This document shows, one piece after another, positions 4,664 through 15,400 of a DNA stretch of 48,370 nt. Under the pieces are notes generated by a model. It made no database searches. It saw only the letters and a program-made list of their open reading frames with translations, and was not told where the DNA came from. Within the stretch, counting starts at the first letter, position 1. Every line of letters starts with the position of its first letter. The position numbers and the translations under genes are program-made. The stretch spans positions 1 through 48,370 of IMG/VR virus record IMGVR_UViG_3300034375_012269. One strand, given 5' to 3'. The stretch comes from a virus.

Positions 4664-4687
4664 GCCCCCGGTCTGGGGGCGTTTTTT
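4664..4687 (+). terminator. Rho-independent terminator
   Basis: GCCCCC (4664-4669) pairs perfectly with GGGGGC (4675-4680) around a 5-nt loop, followed by G and six T residues (4682-4687). This is the only textbook intrinsic terminator I see in the window. It separates the early block from the genes that follow. Confidence 0.9.
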
Positions 4688-4761
4688 GTGCGCCGCGTGT
4701 TGCCCCCCCGTATATAAAAACGCCTAACTACCCTAATCTATAAAGTGTTACGAAAGGCATG

Positions 4762-4769
4762 TATAAATC
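4762..4769 (+). promoter_or_regulatory. Possible late promoter (TATAAATC)
   Basis: TATAAATC differs from the T4-type late consensus TATAAATA in the last base. It is 57 nt ahead of the small gene at 4826, farther than the other late promoters here. Confidence 0.35.
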
Positions 4770-4825
4770 TCAATGAGTAAAAAATTTTTTTCACTATATA
4801 AAAATTAGGCACAGGATTCAAAGAT

Positions 4826-4996
4826 ATGCAAAAAAATCCGCAGGAAAATTTAACAACCGTAGAGATCGATCCAGTATCGGGGGAGCATTATATTGTAATA
4901 CCTGAGTGGGTATGTGATGAGAACGGGTGGTACGAGGGAGTAGAAGTAAACATCGAGGTTGATGGAGATTCTATTATAATACGGGGAGTTGACTGA
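4826..4996 (+). CDS. Small AbrB/SpoVT-like protein (56 aa)
   Basis: This short ORF encodes MQKNPQENLTTVEIDPV followed by SGEHYIVIPEWVCDENGW and VNIEVDGDSIIIRG. The layout of a strand, a turn, a strand with I-P, then D-E-x-G-W-x-x-G and a final IEV-DGDSIII strand matches the swapped-hairpin AbrB/MazE/SpoVT half-barrel (which typically reads V-x-I-P-x-x-h-x-x-x-h-G-h-x-x-G-x-x-h-x-h). Such proteins dimerise and bind DNA or act as antitoxins. No toxin gene is adjacent, so a small regulatory role is more likely than a toxin-antitoxin pair. The assignment is by pattern only. Confidence 0.6.
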   Translation: MQKNPQENLTTVEIDPVSGEHYIVIPEWVCDENGWYEGVEVNIEVDGDSIIIRGVD

Positions 4997-5039
4997 GTAT
5001 AGATAGAGTGTTATGATACTGATGTAGTTACTTACAGTT

Positions 5040-5798
5040 ATGGCTAAAGGATTCACTGTTAAAGCAAAAGCACCAAAACCGTCTGAGTCAACACAAGAGT
5101 GGGACTATGATAAAGCAAAAGAAATGATCAAGGGGAAAACAGTTGTATTCTGTCTTCCCGGTAGAGGTGTTTCATACACATATTTGAAGAACTTTGTACA
5201 ACTTTGTTTTGATCTTGTACAAGCAGGGGCGAGTATCCAGATCTCGCAGGATTACTCCTCCATGGTAAACTTTGCAAGATGCAAGTGTCTTGGAGCAAAC
5301 GTACTGCGAGGTCCGGATCAAGTGCCCTGGGATGGTAAGTTAAATTATGATTATCAACTGTGGATTGACAGTGATATCGTATTTAATGCCGAAAAATTCT
5401 GGCAGTTGGTCTTAATGGACAAAGATATTGCAAGTGGATGGTATTGTACGGAAGACGGGCGCACGACTTCTGTTGCACACTGGTTAGATGAAGACGACTT
5501 CAAAAATAATGGCGGAGTCATGAATCATGAAACTCTCGAAACAATTGCCAAGCGCAAAAAACCATTCACTGTAGACTATGCAGGATTTGGATGGTTGCTG
5601 ATCAAGAAAGGAGTCTTCGAACATGATGAGATGAAGTATCCGTGGTTTGCACCAAAGATGCAAGTTTTTGATTCTGGTGCAGTACAAGATATGTGTGGAG
5701 AGGATGTAAGTTTCTGTCTGGACGCGATTGCAGCAGGATTTGAGATTTGGTGTGATCCTCGCATTCGCGTTGGTCACGAAAAAACTCGAGTAATCTGA
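5040..5798 (+). CDS. Glycosyltransferase-like protein (GT2/GT-A type)
   Basis: The product is 252 aa. After a charged N-terminal extension (residues 1-32), TVVFCLPGRGVSYTYLKNF resembles the first strand and loop of a GT-A fold. LWIDSD at 107-112 gives a D-x-D motif that binds metal and nucleotide sugar in this fold, and GEDVSFC (220-226) matches the acidic motif near the acceptor site. A WFAP/GHEK C-terminal segment follows. Cyanophages carry related proteins upstream of gp25. It could modify a virion protein or host surface glycan; donor and acceptor are unknown. The next gene overlaps its stop codon (TGATG at 5796-5800). Confidence 0.7.
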   Translation: MAKGFTVKAKAPKPSESTQEWDYDKAKEMIKGKTVVFCLPGRGVSYTYLKNFVQLCFDLVQAGASIQISQDYSSMVNFARCKCLGANVLRGPDQVPWDGKLNYDYQLWIDSDIVFNAEKFWQLVLMDKDIASGWYCTEDGRTTSVAHWLDEDDFKNNGGVMNHETLETIAKRKKPFTVDYAGFGWLLIKKGVFEHDEMKYPWFAPKMQVFDSGAVQDMCGEDVSFCLDAIAAGFEIWCDPRIRVGHEKTRVI

Positions 5799-5959
5799 TG
5801 AAAGAGACAAAATATACAATCCTCCACAAGGGAAAGGTCTTATATAAGAACTTGACAGAGGAAGAATATTTTGATATTATGGAGGACCTTTCGATAGAGT
5901 ATTATCAGAAAGGTTCTCCAAGACCTCAAGATCTTGAAACAAAAATGTTTAGTATTTAA
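5798..5959 (+). CDS. Small conserved cyanophage protein (53 aa)
   Basis: The ATG at 5798 overlaps the previous stop. The product reads MKETKYTILHKGKVLYKNL, TEEEYFDIMEDLSIEYYQKG and a Pro-containing tail. A short beta hairpin (YTILHKGKVLYKNL) leads into a T-E-E-E-Y-F-D-h-M-x-D-L helix. I recognise this as a short conserved hypothetical protein of cyanomyoviruses. Function unknown. It is followed at 8 nt by the next gene, whose Shine-Dalgarno sequence overlaps its stop. Confidence 0.75.
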   Translation: MKETKYTILHKGKVLYKNLTEEEYFDIMEDLSIEYYQKGSPRPQDLETKMFSI

Positions 5960-5967
5960 GGAGTATT

Positions 5968-6117
5968 ATGGCAGTTCGTTCAAAAGTTGGTTTGGTCAAA
6001 GATGGTTTTCAACCTGGTAAACCGAAAAAAACTCGTCAAGGAAGTAGTGCAAATACGAAATATGCATCAACGTCTCGTAATAATGCAAGAAAAGCATACC
6101 GTGGTCAAGGTCGTTAA
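5968..6117 (+). CDS. Very basic small protein (49 aa)
   Basis: The product is MAVRSKVGLVKDGFQPGKPK continued by a Lys/Arg/Ser/Asn-rich tail ending in RGQGR. A good Shine-Dalgarno AAGGAG (5958-5963) lies 4 nt before the ATG. The composition suggests binding to DNA or RNA, or packing inside the head, but no fold is visible. Related tiny basic proteins are common in cyanomyoviruses. It is probably co-transcribed with the two genes before it. Confidence 0.75.
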   Translation: MAVRSKVGLVKDGFQPGKPKKTRQGSSANTKYASTSRNNARKAYRGQGR

Positions 6118-6148
6118 TACATAAATGTAGTAATGTAAATTTGTCACC

Positions 6149-6874
6149 ATGGCATGTTTGATAGCAAATCTTCCTTCAATTGAAGTATGGGTTCGTAAAG
6201 AATATCTAACAGATCATCAAAGCGGGCATGGTGAATTTGTAAAGGGCGTCTGGGTTTCGATTAAATCGATTCCTGGGCGTGCTTTTTATTTTGAGACATA
6301 TCTACCAGAATATGCCGCAATGTACGATAAATTGCCTATCAGCGCCTTTGTCTCGAATCCTGAGACCCCTTCTCCTGATATGAACCTACCAAACCTTCAG
6401 TTTTGGAATTGTATGGATTACGGAGTCGTCTCGGTGGATAAAAAGTTTATTGGTTCAATGGATTTTGAATGTTATACAAGAGATCATGGCATCGTAAAGG
6501 GCACTTATGTATGTACAATTGATAATTATCACCATGATCCAGACTATGTTGACTATGCCACAAGTGAAAATCCTGCCGAACATAAGTCACATAATCTAAT
6601 TAAACTTGAAAATGGGCAGTATGCACTCTATCCAAACAATAGATTGCGTATTTTTGACAATAGTTTAACTCCTGTTAATCCAAAAATGCCTGATTTTAAG
6701 GTTTCGACGCAATATTATCAAGTCGAGAACGGAAATGATCGACTTGGAATGGGTCGTGAGGACGAATATTTTTGGAAAACTGCAAAAGAACGCGAAAAAC
6801 TAGAAGAAAAACTAGAAGAAAATCTAGAAGAGATGTACAAATCTCAAGATGGTCGCCCTTTAGATTTACAATAA
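6149..6874 (+). CDS. Conserved cyanophage hypothetical protein (241 aa)
   Basis: The N-terminal 190 residues look like a beta-rich globular domain with many aromatic residues (for example GVWVSIKSIPGRAFYFETYLPEY and NLQFWNCMDYGVVSVDKKF). There is no signal peptide and no catalytic motif that I recognise. The C-terminus is a Glu/Lys helix (about residues 210-230) encoded by a 15-nt tandem repeat at about 6794-6830, giving a heptad-like EKLEEKLEENLEE coiled coil. Its place just upstream of the baseplate block suggests a structural or assembly role, but this is not shown. Confidence 0.7.
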   Translation: MACLIANLPSIEVWVRKEYLTDHQSGHGEFVKGVWVSIKSIPGRAFYFETYLPEYAAMYDKLPISAFVSNPETPSPDMNLPNLQFWNCMDYGVVSVDKKFIGSMDFECYTRDHGIVKGTYVCTIDNYHHDPDYVDYATSENPAEHKSHNLIKLENGQYALYPNNRLRIFDNSLTPVNPKMPDFKVSTQYYQVENGNDRLGMGREDEYFWKTAKEREKLEEKLEENLEEMYKSQDGRPLDLQ

Positions 6875-6908
6875 ATACGAAATAGGGATAGCAACCCCTC
6901 AAAAAGTT

Positions 6909-6928
6909 CTGTTTTTGTACAAAAACAG
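6909..6928. promoter_or_regulatory. 20-bp perfect palindrome before the 6936 gene
   Basis: CTGTTTTTGT at 6909-6918 is followed by its exact reverse complement at 6919-6928. The last bases (CAG) run directly into GGAAAAAA and the ATG at 6936, so the element includes or masks the ribosome binding site. It could be a protein operator or an mRNA hairpin controlling translation. Confidence 0.75.
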
Positions 6929-6935
6929 GAAAAAA

Positions 6936-7112
6936 ATGGCAAATTCACCCGTAGATAGAGACAAAAACTACATGAAGTCTATGTGGGGAACTTCAAGTTT
7001 AATAACAGATTACTGGTCACTCCCAAGAAAAACAAAATATTCTGAAGAAAGAGTGCTTCAAGAGATTATGCACGATGATCTCAACTTAGGACAAAAAAAT
7101 CTCAACGAATAA
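6936..7112 (+). CDS. Small hypothetical protein (58 aa)
   Basis: The ATG at 6936 follows AGGA at about 8 nt spacing; an upstream in-frame start at 6915 lies inside the palindrome and is rejected. The product (MANSPVDRDKNYMKSMWGTS...) is polar and slightly acidic with no domain I recognise. The late-type ATAAATA at 6871-6877 is about 60 nt upstream. It ends just before the late promoter of gp25. Confidence 0.65.
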   Translation: MANSPVDRDKNYMKSMWGTSSLITDYWSLPRKTKYSEERVLQEIMHDDLNLGQKNLNE

Positions 7113-7114
7113 GA

Positions 7115-7122
7115 TATAAATA
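7115..7122 (+). promoter_or_regulatory. T4-type late promoter for gp25
   Basis: TATAAATA exactly, 17 nt before the gp25 ATG. It heads the gp25-gp6-giant protein unit. Confidence 0.75.
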
Positions 7123-7138
7123 ATTCAAAAATTATAAA

Positions 7139-7540
7139 ATGGCAGTCCAAAGGATATCACGATCATTCAAAGATATTAGTCTGTCCTTTGTTCCACATCC
7201 CGTAACAAAGGACTTGCCTATCATTAAAAATGAAAATGCAATTATTCGTTCTGTCAGAAATTTAATTGAAACAACCACAAAGGAAAAATTTTTTAATTCC
7301 AATTTTGGAACTGATGTGAGAGATCTTTTGTTTGAAAATCCATCTCTTGGAACTGAAATAACAATAAAATCTCAAATTACAGACGCAATTAATGCATATG
7401 AAGAAAGAGTTGATAATTTATTAGTTGAAGTTGACTTTTCACCAGACCTTCATGGCATTGAAGTTTCTATTCATTTTGATATTAAAGGAAAAGAATTTCC
7501 AACACAATCCATTAATTTCATACTAGAGGCAACGAGATAA
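7139..7540 (+). CDS. gp25: Baseplate wedge subunit gp25
   Basis: At 133 aa it has the same size as T4 gp25 (132 aa). It belongs to the GPW/gp25 family, a small domain once called lysozyme-like that forms part of the baseplate wedge and joins it to the tail sheath. Features seen: an N-terminal SFKDISLSF strand, V-R-N-L-I-x-T helix, FGTDVRDLLFENPS turn and a C-terminal ISIHFDIKG-type strand pair. A late promoter TATAAATA sits 17 nt upstream. The stop is followed after one base by the gp6 ATG, so the two are translated in sequence, as in T4-like phages. Confidence 0.93.
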   Translation: MAVQRISRSFKDISLSFVPHPVTKDLPIIKNENAIIRSVRNLIETTTKEKFFNSNFGTDVRDLLFENPSLGTEITIKSQITDAINAYEERVDNLLVEVDFSPDLHGIEVSIHFDIKGKEFPTQSINFILEATR

Positions 7541-7541
7541 A

Positions 7542-9476
7542 ATGCCTTTCACAAAGTTTAACAATTTAGATTTTGATCAGATAAAAGTATCGATCAAAGA
7601 TTATCTAAGGGCAAATTCAACATTTACTGATTTTGATTTCGAAGGATCAAATCTTTCAATCTTGATTGATATACTTGCTTACAATACTTATATTAATGCC
7701 TTTAACACTAATATGGTTGCCAATGAGGCATTCATAGATTCTGCAACATTAAGAGAGAATGTTGTTGGACTGGCAAGAAATATTGGATATGTGCCTAAAT
7801 CAAGAAAAGCTGCAAGAGCAGTAGTATCATTTGATGCGGTTTTTAGTGGATCATCTTCACAAACGCTGACTTTAAAATCTGGTTTAGTTTGTGTTGGTAA
7901 AATAAGCAATAGTTCATATGTATACTCGATACCAGAAGATATTACAGTAAAAACATCAGACTCTGGGAATCAAAAAATTGCCAGTTTCAATAATATTGAA
8001 ATATATGAAGGACTGTTGATTAGAAATACATTTTCGGTCGATACTTCATTAGACCAAAAATTTATTTTAGATAATCCAAATATAGATACTTCATCCATTA
8101 GAGTTTATGTTAAAGGTGAGAATGAATCTGGAAATGGTCGAGAATATAAAGTAGTTGATAATATCATTGATATTGATGGAACATCTGAGATATTCTTAAT
8201 TCAAGAAATCAAAGATGAAAAATACCAAATAATTTTTGGTGATGGTATTTTTGGCAAAAAACTTTCAAATGGATCTGTAGTTACTGTAAGTTACATCGTC
8301 ACAGATGGTGAAAATGGAAACGGTGCTTCTAATTTCTCGTTTAATGGAATTTTTGAATATGTAAATCAAGAAGGACTTTTCGTACAACCTGATCTCGACG
8401 AAACAATCTCTGTATTCACTCTATTAAGTTCTAGAGAGGGTAAAGGAATAGAGTCTATAGATTCTATCAAATACTATGCTCCAAGGGCATATAGTGCCCA
8501 AAACAGAGCAGTTACGACAAGGGATTATGAATATATTGTGAGACAAATATATCCTAATGCAGAAGCAGTTTCTGTAATTGGTGGCGAAGAAATGGATCCA
8601 CCAGAGTTTGGAACAGTTATTGTTTCTATTAAACCAAAAAATGGAACGTTTCTCTCAGATTTTACAAAAAATCAAGTTTTAAATAAACTAAAAGATTATG
8701 CTGTCACAGGCATAAATCAAAAAATAGTTGATCTTAAGATATTATACGTTGAAATAGAATCTTCGGTATATTACAATTCTTCCCAGATATCAACTCCAAG
8801 CACACTTAAGACTTCTGTTATTTCAACATTAGAAAAATATGCCCAATCCGCAGATTTAGGTAAGTTTGGTGGTAGATTTAAATACAGTAAGGTTCAACAA
8901 GTTATTGATAATACAAATTCAGCAATCACTTCAAATATCACAAAGGTGAGAATGAGAAGAGATATGAAATCTTCTATAAACAATTTTGCGCAATATGAAG
9001 TTTGTTTTGGCAATAAATTTCATATAAATGAATACGGATACAATATAAAAAGTAGTGGATTTAAAGTCGATGGTGAGTTAAGCGTAGTTTACTTTACAGA
9101 TACACCAAATAAAACTCCTGATGGAAATTTGGATGGTAGTGGAAAAGGAATTTTATCTGTAGTTAAGGAAACTGATAACGGAAATCCAGAAGTTGTAATT
9201 CAATCTGTTGGAATTGTTGATTATACTGAGGGTGAAGTTTTGATCGGTACAATAAAGATAACAGATACTTTATTGGCAGATGGTATTATAGAAATACAAG
9301 CATTTCCAGAATCTAATGATGTAATTGGACTAAAAGATTTATTCCTAGTATTTGACGTTGGTGCTAGCGTATCTACGATAAATATGAGAAGAGATACAAT
9401 ATCTTCTGGGGAAAGTATATCTGGAACAAGGTATATTACGACATCAAGTTATCCAAACGGAAAGTTAACGAGGTAG
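7542..9476 (+). CDS. gp6: Baseplate wedge subunit gp6
   Basis: The product is 644 aa (T4 gp6 is 660). It begins MPFTKFNNLDFDQIKVSIKD and continues with FEGSNLSILIDILAYNTY and NEAFIDSATLRENVVGLARN, the typical start of the gp6/baseplate-J family. The middle has the NRAVTTRDYEYIVRQIYPNA segment (about residues 323-342) shared by baseplate J proteins. In T4, gp6 dimers form the inner ring of the baseplate wedge. The gene lies between gp25 and the giant protein, with 1-nt gaps on both sides. Confidence 0.93.
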   Translation: MPFTKFNNLDFDQIKVSIKDYLRANSTFTDFDFEGSNLSILIDILAYNTYINAFNTNMVANEAFIDSATLRENVVGLARNIGYVPKSRKAARAVVSFDAVFSGSSSQTLTLKSGLVCVGKISNSSYVYSIPEDITVKTSDSGNQKIASFNNIEIYEGLLIRNTFSVDTSLDQKFILDNPNIDTSSIRVYVKGENESGNGREYKVVDNIIDIDGTSEIFLIQEIKDEKYQIIFGDGIFGKKLSNGSVVTVSYIVTDGENGNGASNFSFNGIFEYVNQEGLFVQPDLDETISVFTLLSSREGKGIESIDSIKYYAPRAYSAQNRAVTTRDYEYIVRQIYPNAEAVSVIGGEEMDPPEFGTVIVSIKPKNGTFLSDFTKNQVLNKLKDYAVTGINQKIVDLKILYVEIESSVYYNSSQISTPSTLKTSVISTLEKYAQSADLGKFGGRFKYSKVQQVIDNTNSAITSNITKVRMRRDMKSSINNFAQYEVCFGNKFHINEYGYNIKSSGFKVDGELSVVYFTDTPNKTPDGNLDGSGKGILSVVKETDNGNPEVVIQSVGIVDYTEGEVLIGTIKITDTLLADGIIEIQAFPESNDVIGLKDLFLVFDVGASVSTINMRRDTISSGESISGTRYITTSSYPNGKLTR

Positions 9477-9477
9477 T

Positions 9478-12400
9478 ATGGCAGATACTAAATTTGACGC
9501 AAGAATAAAAGTAAGTCAAATTATAAAAAATCAAATTCCAGAATTTATTTCTTCAAATGAAGAAAATTTTGTGGAATTTTTAAAGCAGTATTATATTTCC
9601 CAAGAATATAGAGGATCTTCTTTAGATATTGGCAGCAATTTTGACCAATACCTTAAATTAGACAATCTTACTCATGATACGGTATCAAGAGAATATGTCC
9701 TTACGCAAAATGTGTTTTATAGTGATGATGTAATTCATGTAGATTCTACATCCGGATTTCCTGATGAATATGGACTACTGAAAATAAATAATGAGATAAT
9801 TACATATACTGGAAAAACTTCAACTTCTTTTACAGGCGCAATACGTGGATTTAGCGGAGTTGAGTCTTTTGATGCTGAAGATAGAGGTCAAAAAAATTTA
9901 GTATTTAGATCGTCTTCTGTAGAAACACATTCGACAAATGATAAAGTATTAAATTTAAGTAATTTATTTTTAAAAGAATTTTTTAAAAAATTAAAATATC
10001 AATTTTTACCTGGTCTGGAAGAAATTGATTTTGCTTCTGGACTTAATCTAGGAACTTTTATTAAAGAATCAAAATCATTATTTCAATCAAAGGGAACAGT
10101 TGATTCGTTTAAGATATTATTTAAAGTTCTTTATAATGTTGATGCAAAAATAATAGATACTGAGGAATTTTTAATCAAATCATCTTCTGCAGAATATATT
10201 AGGAGAAAAGTTCTTTTTGCTAGATTGCGCAGTGGAACAAATCCAACAAAAATAATTGGTCAAACTTTAATAAGTTCAGATGGAACAGCATCTGCACCAA
10301 TATCTGAAATTGATTATTATCCATCAACAGGCGGAGATGATATATACAGAATTTCTATATTTGAAGGATATAATGATAGAGATCTTTTGATAGGATCTTT
10401 TAAGGAAACTCCAGTAAGTAAAGTTATCGGAGATGTTTCTGCAGGATCGCAGACAATAACAGTGGACTCTACCGTTGGACTTCCATCTTCTGGTAATGTA
10501 ATATCTGGAAACAATTCAATATCATATACTAGAAAATCAGTAAATCAATTATTCGGATGTAGTGGAATATTAGAAAATATTTCTGATTCTGATGAGATAA
10601 AATCTAGTGATTATGTATACTCATATGAGGATGGTGATGTTAATAAAATAGTCACATTTGAAGTCAAAAACATTTTATCCGAATTTAATTTTGATAGTAA
10701 TTACAATTTAGTAGAAGAAAATGATCCTATAAGTATTAACAATTTGGGCGAGTATGTAGAGGATGTTGGGGAAGACAATACATATAAGCAATTTGTTTTT
10801 AATAGTTGGATATACAATACTTCATCCAGGTTTCAAATTGAAAGTTCTTCTAGTAATACTTCACACATTTTACGGGAGCACCCAAACAAAAATAGTTTGA
10901 AAGTAGGAGATGATATTCAAATTTTTTATAGAGGTTCTATTCAACCTATTGGTGAGGCAACTGTTCTCAGTATTTTTGCGAACCAATCAAATTCTACAAA
11001 AGGAGATTTAATAATTTCAAATTTGGTTCTTAATAATCCTAACATTGATTTAACAGAGGGTTTAAATCTGGACATTAGAAGAGTTATTAAAAAAGCAAAA
11101 ATTTCATCCACTTCAATACCCTTGAAGTATTCTGATGTTATGGCAAACATTCAGAATACTTATGATGAGGACAGTAAAAATATATACGTTGCAACCAATT
11201 CAATACCAGATTATGAAATAAATGCAGAGGATATATCCCTAGAAATTCAAAGTTTGGATGCGGTAAGTAATAATACGATTATTTTTTCTTCCGAAACATC
11301 GTTAAAATTTTTATTAGGAGATAAAATAACTTACACTCATTCTGCAGATGGAAATGCGATTATTGGATTGGAAAATAATAAAGAATATTTTGTTAAGGTT
11401 CAAAACCAAAATGCCATAAAATTATATACATCATTATCTGCAGTAGTTACGGATACGTTCCTAACACTATCGACAGAGTCATTAACTGCATCCAGCCATA
11501 AATTTACATTATCCAAACTTTTCTCGAAAGAAATAGTACCAAGTCTTTCATTAAGAAAATTTCCATTAGAATCTAGCAAAAATACAAGAACTAAGATAAA
11601 AACAATTCCAAATACAACTGTTGCTACTTTGATTAATGGTGTCGAAGTTTCTACCTATAAAGATGTTGATAGGGTTTTTTATGGACCTATACAAAAAATA
11701 GATATTTTAGAACAGGGAGAAAATTATGATGTAGTAAATCCACCGCAAATTCAAATAAGTGACCCAACAGGAATTGGTGGAACTACATGTTTAGTTTCTC
11801 CAATCATTTCTGGATCAGTAAAATCAATTTTACTTGATGTAAAAGATATACCAATCAAAAAAATATCATCAGTTTCAATATCTGGTGGAAATGGCACTGG
11901 ATGCGTTTTAGAGCCAGTTATTGAAAACAAACACAGAGAAATTGAATTTGATGCAACTATCAGTGTTAATGCATCCACAGATTCTATTTCATTTGTAAAT
12001 AATCATTATTTTAGTGATGGTCAAAGAGTAGTTTATAATAAAAATAATAATGATCCAATAGGAATAGGAACATTTGGTGGATCTAATTTAGATCAAAATA
12101 AATTTTTGTTAAATGGTGGATCTTATTTTGTAAAATATATAACTGCCAAAAGTATAGGATTATATGAGTCACTAAATGATTATATTGCAGGAATTAATAC
12201 TGTTGGATTTACTACCACAAATACTGCTGGTATTCATAAAATAAGAACCTTTGATTATGATAAATTATTAACAGACATTCGTGTAATTGAACCTGGTAGT
12301 GGATATGAGCATAGAAGTATTATTATTACTCCAGAAAACAGAAATATTTCTATATCAACAACTCGATCTTCAATTAATTTCAAAAACCATGGATTTAAAG

Positions 12401-15400
12401 ATGGTTCTATTGTAAAATACACTAGTACTAGTGAAATTTCCGGATTAAATAATTCGCAAAATTATCATTTAATTAAATTGGATGATGATTCTTTTAGATT
12501 AGCAAATGACCAAATTGATTATTCTAAAAAGAAATATATTAATTTTGGGGATATTGGTGGTAATGTAGATCATATATTTAATTATTCTTCAATTACTGTA
12601 GATATTAACGTATCATATGCAAATACTGGACAAATAATTACCGCTACTCCTGTGGTTAGGGGAGAAATTATTGATATTAGCATTAATGAATCTGGGAGTA
12701 AATATGGTTCTGAGGTATTAAATTATGAAAATCCACCTTTAGTTTTTATAAAAAATGGAAAGGGTGCTGTAGTATCTCCAGTAATTATAAATGGTATAAT
12801 TGATAGTGTTACCGTACTTAATGGTGGATCTGAGTATTATTCATTACCAGATCTTATTATTAATACAAAATCTGGTGCTGGTGCAAAATTAAAACCAATT
12901 ATTGATACTAGCACTGGAAAATTAACAGGTGTTTTTGTAGTAAAAGGTGGTATTGGTTACAAACAGTCTGATACTATCGATGTTGAAACAGTTGGAAAAG
13001 GTTGTAAAATTAATCCAAGAATTAGACCTTTAACAATTAACTCAAATTCAAAATTTGGAGATGAAACTATAAGACCCATAATTAATACTCAAGAAGCAAC
13101 ATATACGGTTCTTGGTTATTTGGACAAATTGAGAGAATCTTTAAAAGATAACTTTGGAACAGAAAATTCAGGATCTGAGCACTCTCCAATTATTGGGTGG
13201 GCGTATGATGGAAATCCAATTTATGGATCATTTGGTTATATAAATCCAAATGATGCTACTGCAGTAAAGAGAATTGAGTCAGGATACACTTTAGATTCCT
13301 CTAAAATTTATGATAGACCAAGTTTAACAAGTTTTGCTGAGGGAATATTTGTTGAAGATTATGTTTTTGATGGTTCTGGAGATTTAGATGAACATAATGG
13401 AAGATTTACAAAAACTCCAGACTTTCCAAATGGAACATATGCATATTTTTCCACGATAATTCCTGATCCAAGTATTCCTGGAAAATTTTTGCCAGATTTT
13501 CCTTATTTTATAGGAGACACATATAAATCAGATCTTCTTGATGGAGTTTTGGATCAAAATCAAGAAAATTTCGATCTGCAAAATTCTGGTTTATTGAGAA
13601 ATACTGCACCATATAGACTTGGGCAAAAGTTTTCCAAAAATGATTACGTAGATTTTGAATTTATTGATAGATTTGATGCAGCAAAAATCGATTTTTCATC
13701 TAAAGGGGATATTTCATCTTTTTCAATAGATGTAGATGGATTTGATTATAAAGTTGGAGATCCTTTAACTTTTGACAATTCTAAGGTTCAAGGTTCTGGA
13801 GTTTCTGCAGAAGTTTCTGAAGTTAAAGGTAAAGACATAACATCTGTTTCTTATACGGAATTAAAAGAATCGAATGTTGTTTTAGAAAAAGAATCATTTG
13901 GATTGAGACTTCATGTTAACCCTTATCATACTTTTAATAATCAAAGTTATGTAAAGATAGACAATGAGTCAACCAATATACCGGGATTGAGTGGGTTTCA
14001 TAAAATTAATGTAGAATATAACACATCAGTTTTAAGTGAAGAAATAGTTATTAATTCTGGAATAGTTACTGATATTTTTGTATCATCTATCCCAAAAACA
14101 ATTTCCATAGGCAGTACCATAGGAATTGGGACTGAAAATATGGAAGTATTGAATGTTTTCAATAATAGTAGAATTGTTAGAGCAAAAAGATCTGTTTTAG
14201 GTATAGCACATAGTGTTGGATCTGTTGTTACATACAGACCGGATTCATTTACAATACCTTTTGTTATAGATGAAATTGACTCTTTTAAAAATAAAAAAGT
14301 ATATTTTAATCCTACACAATCAATTGGGATCGGAACTACTCCAGGAAATTCATCAGAAGTTTCTTATACAATTAACAATATAGAAAATACAATATCATTA
14401 TTGAATGGATCAATCTATCTTCCAAATCACGGATTTAAAGATAAGGAAAAAGTAACAATTGCTCGCCCTTCCGGAACATCTGCAATAACAGTTCACAATA
14501 ATTCGACTGGTAACCAGTTCCAATTATTAAATTCTGTTGAAAATGAAACGGTTTATATTATTAAAAAATCTGATGATATTGTTGGTATAATTACATCTTT
14601 GACTGGCATTGGAAACTCTGATTCTGGGTTATCATTTGTTACAAATGGTACAAATGATCATGAATATTATTTCCAATCACAAAATAATCAAATAACAGTT
14701 GATGCTAGTGAAATTAATGCTACCGTATCTGTATCTACTAGTCATGGATTACAAAAAGATGATATTGTGAAATTGAATGTGATTCCGAATAATAATGTTG
14801 GAATAGGGTCTTCGACATCGTTAAAGTCAATATTCAATACTAATATCCAAAGAATTTTAATTAATCCTGTAGGATTTAATTCATCAGGAATTAATACAAC
14901 AAATAACTCTATAACTATTCCAAATAATAATTTTTCAACTGGAGATAAAGTGTTCTATGAAGCAGATATAGAAGCTTCTGGATTATCTACAGGATCGTAT
15001 TATTATATTTTAAAGTTAAGTGATGATGTAATTTCCTTATCGGAAACTTTATATGATGCAACTTCAAAAAATCTAGCAGTAGTGAGTATTGGAGGAACTG
15101 GAGGAAGTTCTCAAAAATTAAGTCTTGTAAATCCACAAATCAATGTAATTAAAAATAATAATCTAGTTTTTGATATAAGCGATTCTTCATTTGCTAACAA
15201 AACAATTAAGTTTTTTAAAGACAACAATTATGTTAATGAATTTATTTCAACATCGGATGAAACTTCTTTTAATGTAATTGGTGTTGGAACTCCTGGACAA
15301 TCTGGAGCAAAAGTAACGTTAAATTATACAGATAGCATTGATTATGATTTATACTATATTGTCGAAGATCTGGTAGAAGGTGCTTTTGTTTTGCCGGATA

